Below, piece by piece: positions 59,891 through 64,000 of a DNA stretch of 64,000 bases. The stretch is from positions 558,001-622,000 of the forward strand of contig JAALGY010000054.1 in the NCBI GenBank assembly GCA_032358165.1, written 5' to 3'. The notes beneath the pieces are model-generated. The model was not told where the DNA came from. It worked only from the letters and a program-made list of their open reading frames with translations, and did not search any database. Both the position numbers and the translations under genes were made by a program. The stretch is from Diplosphaera chodatii. Lineage: Eukaryota > Chlorophyta > Trebouxiophyceae > Prasiolales > Stichococcaceae. How positions within the stretch are numbered: position 1 is the first letter of the stretch; each line of letters starts with the position of its first letter.

Positions 59891-61575
59891 ATGGCAGACC
59901 TTGCAGACGACCCGACAGCCGACCCCGACTATGAACCTGGCCTGCAGGAGGAGGGTTCTGCAGCAGACCCGATCGTGATCGATACTGCACAAGACGCTCC
60001 AGAACGGGGCTACATGCCTGGCACCAGCGGTGGCGCCGAGTATGTCAAGGTGCCCAGTACACGTTGCCACAACCTGCTTGCTGGCGTTCCACTGCACATC
60101 ATCATCGTCGTATGCGGACTTGCGAAGCACGTATCGATACATCCACCCACCGCTCCTGCAGCCACCTGAGGAGCGGCCTGTCCCAGGTGAGCAGCATGCA
60201 ATTGTGTCACGACCGCTGCATTTAGCAGCACAACACTGACATTCCCAACAAGCCTGTGCTGTGGTGCCGGCGTGGCGGACCGGTGGTGCTGACTCAGACT
60301 CCTACCATATATATGCTTTCATGTATGTGCGCAGGCGAGACCACAAAAGCGGGATTTCAGGTGTGTCGCTGCCTTATCCGTGCACCAGTGCATGGCACGG
60401 GCACCAGCGAATAGCACTCAGTTGGTAGTACACCTGCCAGCCTGCAACCATGAGCCGACAAACAGCCCTCAAGATGACGATTTCGCATGGGCTGCAGAAA
60501 GAGACCTTTGGAGCTGGCAGTGAGGCACAGAGTGCTGCCGGCGTGAAGGTACCTCTCGATCACACCACAACAGCGTGGCATTATGGTGGTCAATCTCCAA
60601 ACACGCCAATAATGACCGCACCGGGGCACGCTGGACGTTTGGCCTGCAAAGCCTCAACACCTGCCACGTTACTAATGGAGCACATCAGGTGCTGTTGACT
60701 CTGATGCAGGGCGGTGGCATCTCAGGTACTTGATGCGCCTGAGACACGCCGCGATGCCCTCCGTCTGAGATGCCAATCAGCATGCAGCCTCCATCCGATG
60801 TTGTATCCCCTTCGCGTGCATATGCCTGACAGTTTGAGGCAGGTGCGATACGCCGCTGATCTGATGATATGCTCAACTGCAGCGGCGCGCTCGCCTGAAG
60901 CCCGCCAGGTGACGCACGTCTGCATGTACTCTGATGATGCCATGCTGTCGGTTCTGGAGATCCGTTTCTGACCTACTGACAGCTGGTTGTCATATTGGGC
61001 ACAGGAGACTGCCCGCAAGGTAGGAAGTCGCAGTCATCAGTGTTTGTCCAGATGCATTCAATTGGGCAGCCTCACTCCTCAGCGAGGTGTCTACAAGTGC
61101 CCACCTGATGGGTGTCATTTACTGCATCATTCAGGCGGCACGCACGCGCGCAGAGCGGTGAGCCAGCATCTGATTGCCTTCAGACCTTGCACGCATAGCT
61201 GCTGTCTGTATGTCGGCCAGCATCCTGCCTGCAGGGATATGCATGAATATGCAAATCTGCAAACGAAGGACGGCATCCACATATGTTGCCTCTCCAATGC
61301 AGATATGGCCACCATCTCTACAAGTCTGACCCGGAGAAGGATGACCTGGTGGTGCGAGGGTCAGGCCGATGTGTCATGGTCATCTGGACTTCTTGTGCCT
61401 TGTAGTCCAACATATGAAACTGCAGCGGAGATCAGCTGGTACGAGGCTGGATCCATACGCAACTACAGCATAGCAGGGTAATGCCGATGCCATGCTGCAG
61501 GGCGTCGATACCACTGCTCATCTCGAGGACAATGATCCAGCTAGCGCGCAGCTGCCCCGGGCGGCTGTGGAGTGA
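59891..61575 (+). CDS. Short hydrophilic LEA/KGG-like protein, tandem copy 2 (about 153 aa)
   Basis: Ten exons in phase: 59891-60049 (acidic N-terminus MADLADDPTADPDYEPG, ending AEYVK), 60162-60186 (PPEERPVP), 60335-60360 (GETTKAGFQ), 60498-60548 (KETFGAGSEAQSAAGVK), 60710-60725 (GGGIS, 16 nt), 60883-60908 (AARSPEARQ), 61005-61019 (ETARK, 15 nt), 61135-61157 (AARTRAER), 61303-61348 (YGHHLYKSDPEKDDL), 61501-61575 (GVDTTAHLEDNDPASAQLPR, TGA). Exon lengths of the 25, 26, 51, 16, 26, 15 and 23 nt exons are identical in copy 3. The N-terminal 40 residues, rich in Asp/Glu, are unique to this copy. It lacks the intron found between HLD and KSDP in copy 3. No domain is clearly recognised; a desiccation/stress-type disordered protein is inferred from composition. 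Confidence 0.65.
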
Positions 61576-62309
61576 GGGCAGCTGGTCCACACACGGGTAT
61601 ACACTGCGTCTGCTGTTATGGGTTCCAGGAGCTTTCCTGACGTATGCGCATCGAAAGTTCTGCTCTCCCCACACTCTGCACATATGTTTGGGTTCCCCAC
61701 AATGGGGTGTCATGTGTGGTGCTTCACATTGCAGGCCACAAGATGCCGGCGGCTGCTAACGATGGAAGGGGAACATTGTCCTGGACCAGACACAGCCTGA
61801 TCTGCATCGAACATCGAGCCTATTAAAATGAGCCGCGTGTATGCCATGTTTGCGCAGCTGATTATTAGCATGACACGATGACAGTGAGTTATGAGTAGCT
61901 AGGCGCGGAAATCTCGATGAAGAGCTTGGTCAAGTGTCAGCTGCATCATACTCCAATGACAGCGCCATTTATCTCCAATGCGACAAGTCACCACCTGACG
62001 CAACATCATTGAGTGCAAGAGGTAGATGTGATCACACAACATGTCTCCAGAGGGTGCTGTTCATTCAGTATCGTCAGGTCCTACCTGTCAGTCGCCACCC
62101 GCCACTTTTGCCGCCGCTAGCTTCAGCTCGAGTGGCCAAGTCACCAGCTTCCTCAAACGCTGAGAAGGCTGCATGTACGTTCTCCTAGCCCAACCGAGCT
62201 GTTTGAAGGCGAAGGCGCCCCCTGCTCTACCAGAAGACAGTCAACACGACACCCGCCGCCTTGCAGCACCCAAATACCGTAGCAAAGTTTTGCAAGAGCA
62301 CAAGTGACC
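61576..62309. other. Intergenic between LEA-like copies 2 and 3
   Basis: About 730 bp, presumed 3' UTR of copy 2 and promoter of copy 3. Several short open frames occur on the plus strand, but none matches a paralogous exon. Confidence 0.5.
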
Positions 62310-63960
62310 ATGGCGTCCCGCGACCAGGAGCCTGCTGAATATGTCAAGGCAAGCTTGGAGCAGGGTCAGAGGCGTGGTAGCTCATGGCAATCTGTATCGC
62401 GAGTGCGAATGCGGGGATTGTCCAGATGCACGCTGCTTGATTGATGACTGCGTGCATCTTTGTGCGGTGCGGTTTGCTAAGTTGTGCAAAGTGATGTGGC
62501 ATGACTTCTCGCCTTTGGATGGCACAGCCACCTGAGGAGCGCCCAGTGCCAGGTGACACCATGTGCTGCACGTCGCTGTTGTAGTGGCAGCATGCGGCGC
62601 GTATGGCATATATATACCGTCTTTGTTTTGTAAGGACATGAGTGCGCAGCTGCTAGCTGGTGCTGCTGCGCCATCCTGCGCTATGAAGGGTTCAATCGGC
62701 TGCAACAATGCATGTGACTGGTGACAGTGTTGAATGCAGGAGAGACCACCAGTACGGGTGTGCAGGTGCACTGCTGTTGCATGAGCAGTTGAGATCATCA
62801 TAACGCACTTCAGCACAGTTGCCGGCCGTCAAATGAAGCCTTCCGCAATCCTTGAATCACAACAGCCAAGCAACAAGCGTTGCCACCAAGGTGGCCTGCG
62901 CTCTTCTCTCTCACAGAAGGAGGAGTCCGGCCGGGGCAGTGTGGCGCAAAGCGAGGCTGGCCACAAGGTGCGCTTGCAGCTATAATGGTGCATCGTGCTG
63001 GCCCCTGTTGACACAGGTGCCACTGCCTGCTGGTCGCAATATTTGCGCCCAGTTGTTGGAGAGGGTGGTGCAGCATTGTTGCACTGCATTCCATTGTCCG
63101 CCAATCCCGCGTTACCTGCAATACACTGCCTGATGTCTTCACATGCAGGGCGCAGCAATCTCTGGTCAGCACCCCCTCAGGCGCTGCTGAGATGAAATAT
63201 CTGCCGACTTGTGTGTCTGCTGTTCAGATGTCCTGCATCGCATACAGCGCTGCATCAGGGCCTGTGATATGTCTTTGTGTGCACCGTGCAGCATCTCGTT
63301 CCCCTGAGGCGCGCAAGGTGCACACTGCGCTCCTGCGCGCAATGGCATGCCTTGCAATGCATAGTGAGTCGAGCATCCACAGCAATTGCATGCATGAACA
63401 GTGTCTGAACCATTTCAGCTACTCAGTGCTCCTTTGCCTGCCCTCCCTAGGAAGCCGCACGCAAGGTGACAGCTGAATGGTTATACCTCGCAGTTTGCAG
63501 CTGCTGTTGCTGCACTTCTGAAGGGACACAGTGACTGCCACATCTGATGCTGCTCCCTGCTTCTGTGCAGGCTGCACGCACCCGTGCTGAGAGGTGCTTC
63601 TAAGGATCCCCCTTGCTGCATTGGGTGCCTTCTTGAGCCTGCTCGCGCCTGTTCATTTGGTCCTCTTGAAGTGTTCCTGGTCACATGTTTGTCTGATGCC
63701 ATCCTCCATGCTGTGCTTCTTCTTGCACAGGTATGGCGACCATCTGGACGTGAGTCACCTCCCTTCTCTTGTGTGCATCCATGCATTTCTATGTACTCTT
63801 CGTTCTCTTGTCTGGTGTATGTACCAACTGCTCTGTCCAGCACGCATGCGTGTGCCTTCAGGCTGCCATCTGCACGCTGCAGCTGGCACTCCTGACATCG
63901 ATGTGATGAAAGCTGTGTGTGCACGCGCAGAAATCAGACCCAGCAAAGGATGACCTACAG
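62310..63960 (+). CDS. Short hydrophilic LEA/KGG-like protein, tandem copy 3 (3' end beyond the window)
   Basis: Ten exons visible (90 codons): 62310-62348 (MASRDQEPAEYVK), 62528-62552 (PPEERPVP), 62740-62765 (GETTSTGVQ), 62917-62967 (KEESGRGSVAQSEAGHK), 63149-63164 (GAAIS), 63292-63317 (ASRSPEARK), 63451-63465 (EAARK), 63571-63593 (AARTRAER), 63731-63749 (YGDHLD), 63931-63960 (KSDPAKDDLQ). The terminal exon equivalent to GVxTT in copies 1 and 2 should lie just past base 64000. The first intron has a GC donor (62349, GCAAGC). EAGHKGAAISA and EAARKAARTRA read as an internal repeat around a KGG-like core, and MASR at the N-terminus is also seen in Em-type group-1 LEA proteins; both are suggestive rather than decisive. 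Confidence 0.62.
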
Positions 63961-64000
63961 GTACGACTGCAGCGCCTCGCTGTCCAAGTGGTGCTGGTGT

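Noticed and set aside
1..64000. CRISPR arrays, rRNA or tRNA genes
   Set aside because: No regularly spaced repeats and no rRNA-like stretches seen. I could not run a covariance search, so a tRNA could be missed.

Overview
The window is nuclear DNA of a green alga, most likely a trebouxiophyte of the Chlorella/Coccomyxa type. The evidence is GC-rich coding exons of 12-600 bp separated by introns of roughly 100-250 bp, donors mostly of the form GTGCGT/GTGAGC, TGCAG acceptors, and plant/algal-type transporters. Organism assignment is inference. Almost every gene is split into many exons, so most long open frames in the window are intron read-through or shadows; I rebuilt the genes by following phase across splice sites.

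Layout. (1) 157-17272, + strand: three tandem PiT-family sodium/phosphate symporters of the algal PTB type. The first is cut by the window edge, the second gives 601 aa, the third 607 aa. (2) 18225-22550, - strand: a complete 16-exon NRT2-type nitrate/nitrite transporter (513 aa), convergent with the third PTB gene. (3) 23425-31231, - strand: a large sn-1-specific diacylglycerol lipase-like protein with four predicted N-terminal membrane segments and a GHSMGGG nucleophile elbow. (4) 32153-42338, + strand: a full-size ABCG/PDR transporter. (5) 43011-44706, - strand: a 152-aa microsomal glutathione S-transferase 3-like MAPEG enzyme. (6) 45148-50063, + strand: two tandem genes for 123-aa secreted proteins with eight conserved cysteines, no family recognised, identical exon lengths and a shared 18-bp upstream element. 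(7) 50548-50939: a 392-bp MITE with near-perfect terminal inverted repeats and a TA target duplication. (8) 51156-57453, - strand: a multi-exon locus with a 2H (LigT-like) phosphoesterase region, a Gln/Pro-rich linker and a C-terminal DUF1771-like plus Smr domain. (9) 57946-63960, + strand: three tandem short hydrophilic proteins built from the same series of micro-exons, with a weak resemblance to KGG/group-1 LEA stress proteins; the third runs off the window.

Theme. The window is dominated by local tandem duplication (3 PTB, 2 Cys-rich, 3 LEA-like), and the duplicates differ in intron content. Phosphate uptake, nitrate uptake, lipid signalling, efflux and glutathione detoxification genes lie side by side, but the sequence shows no operon-like link between them. 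The best candidates for something undescribed are the secreted 8-Cys pair with its shared promoter element and the micro-exon LEA-like trio.
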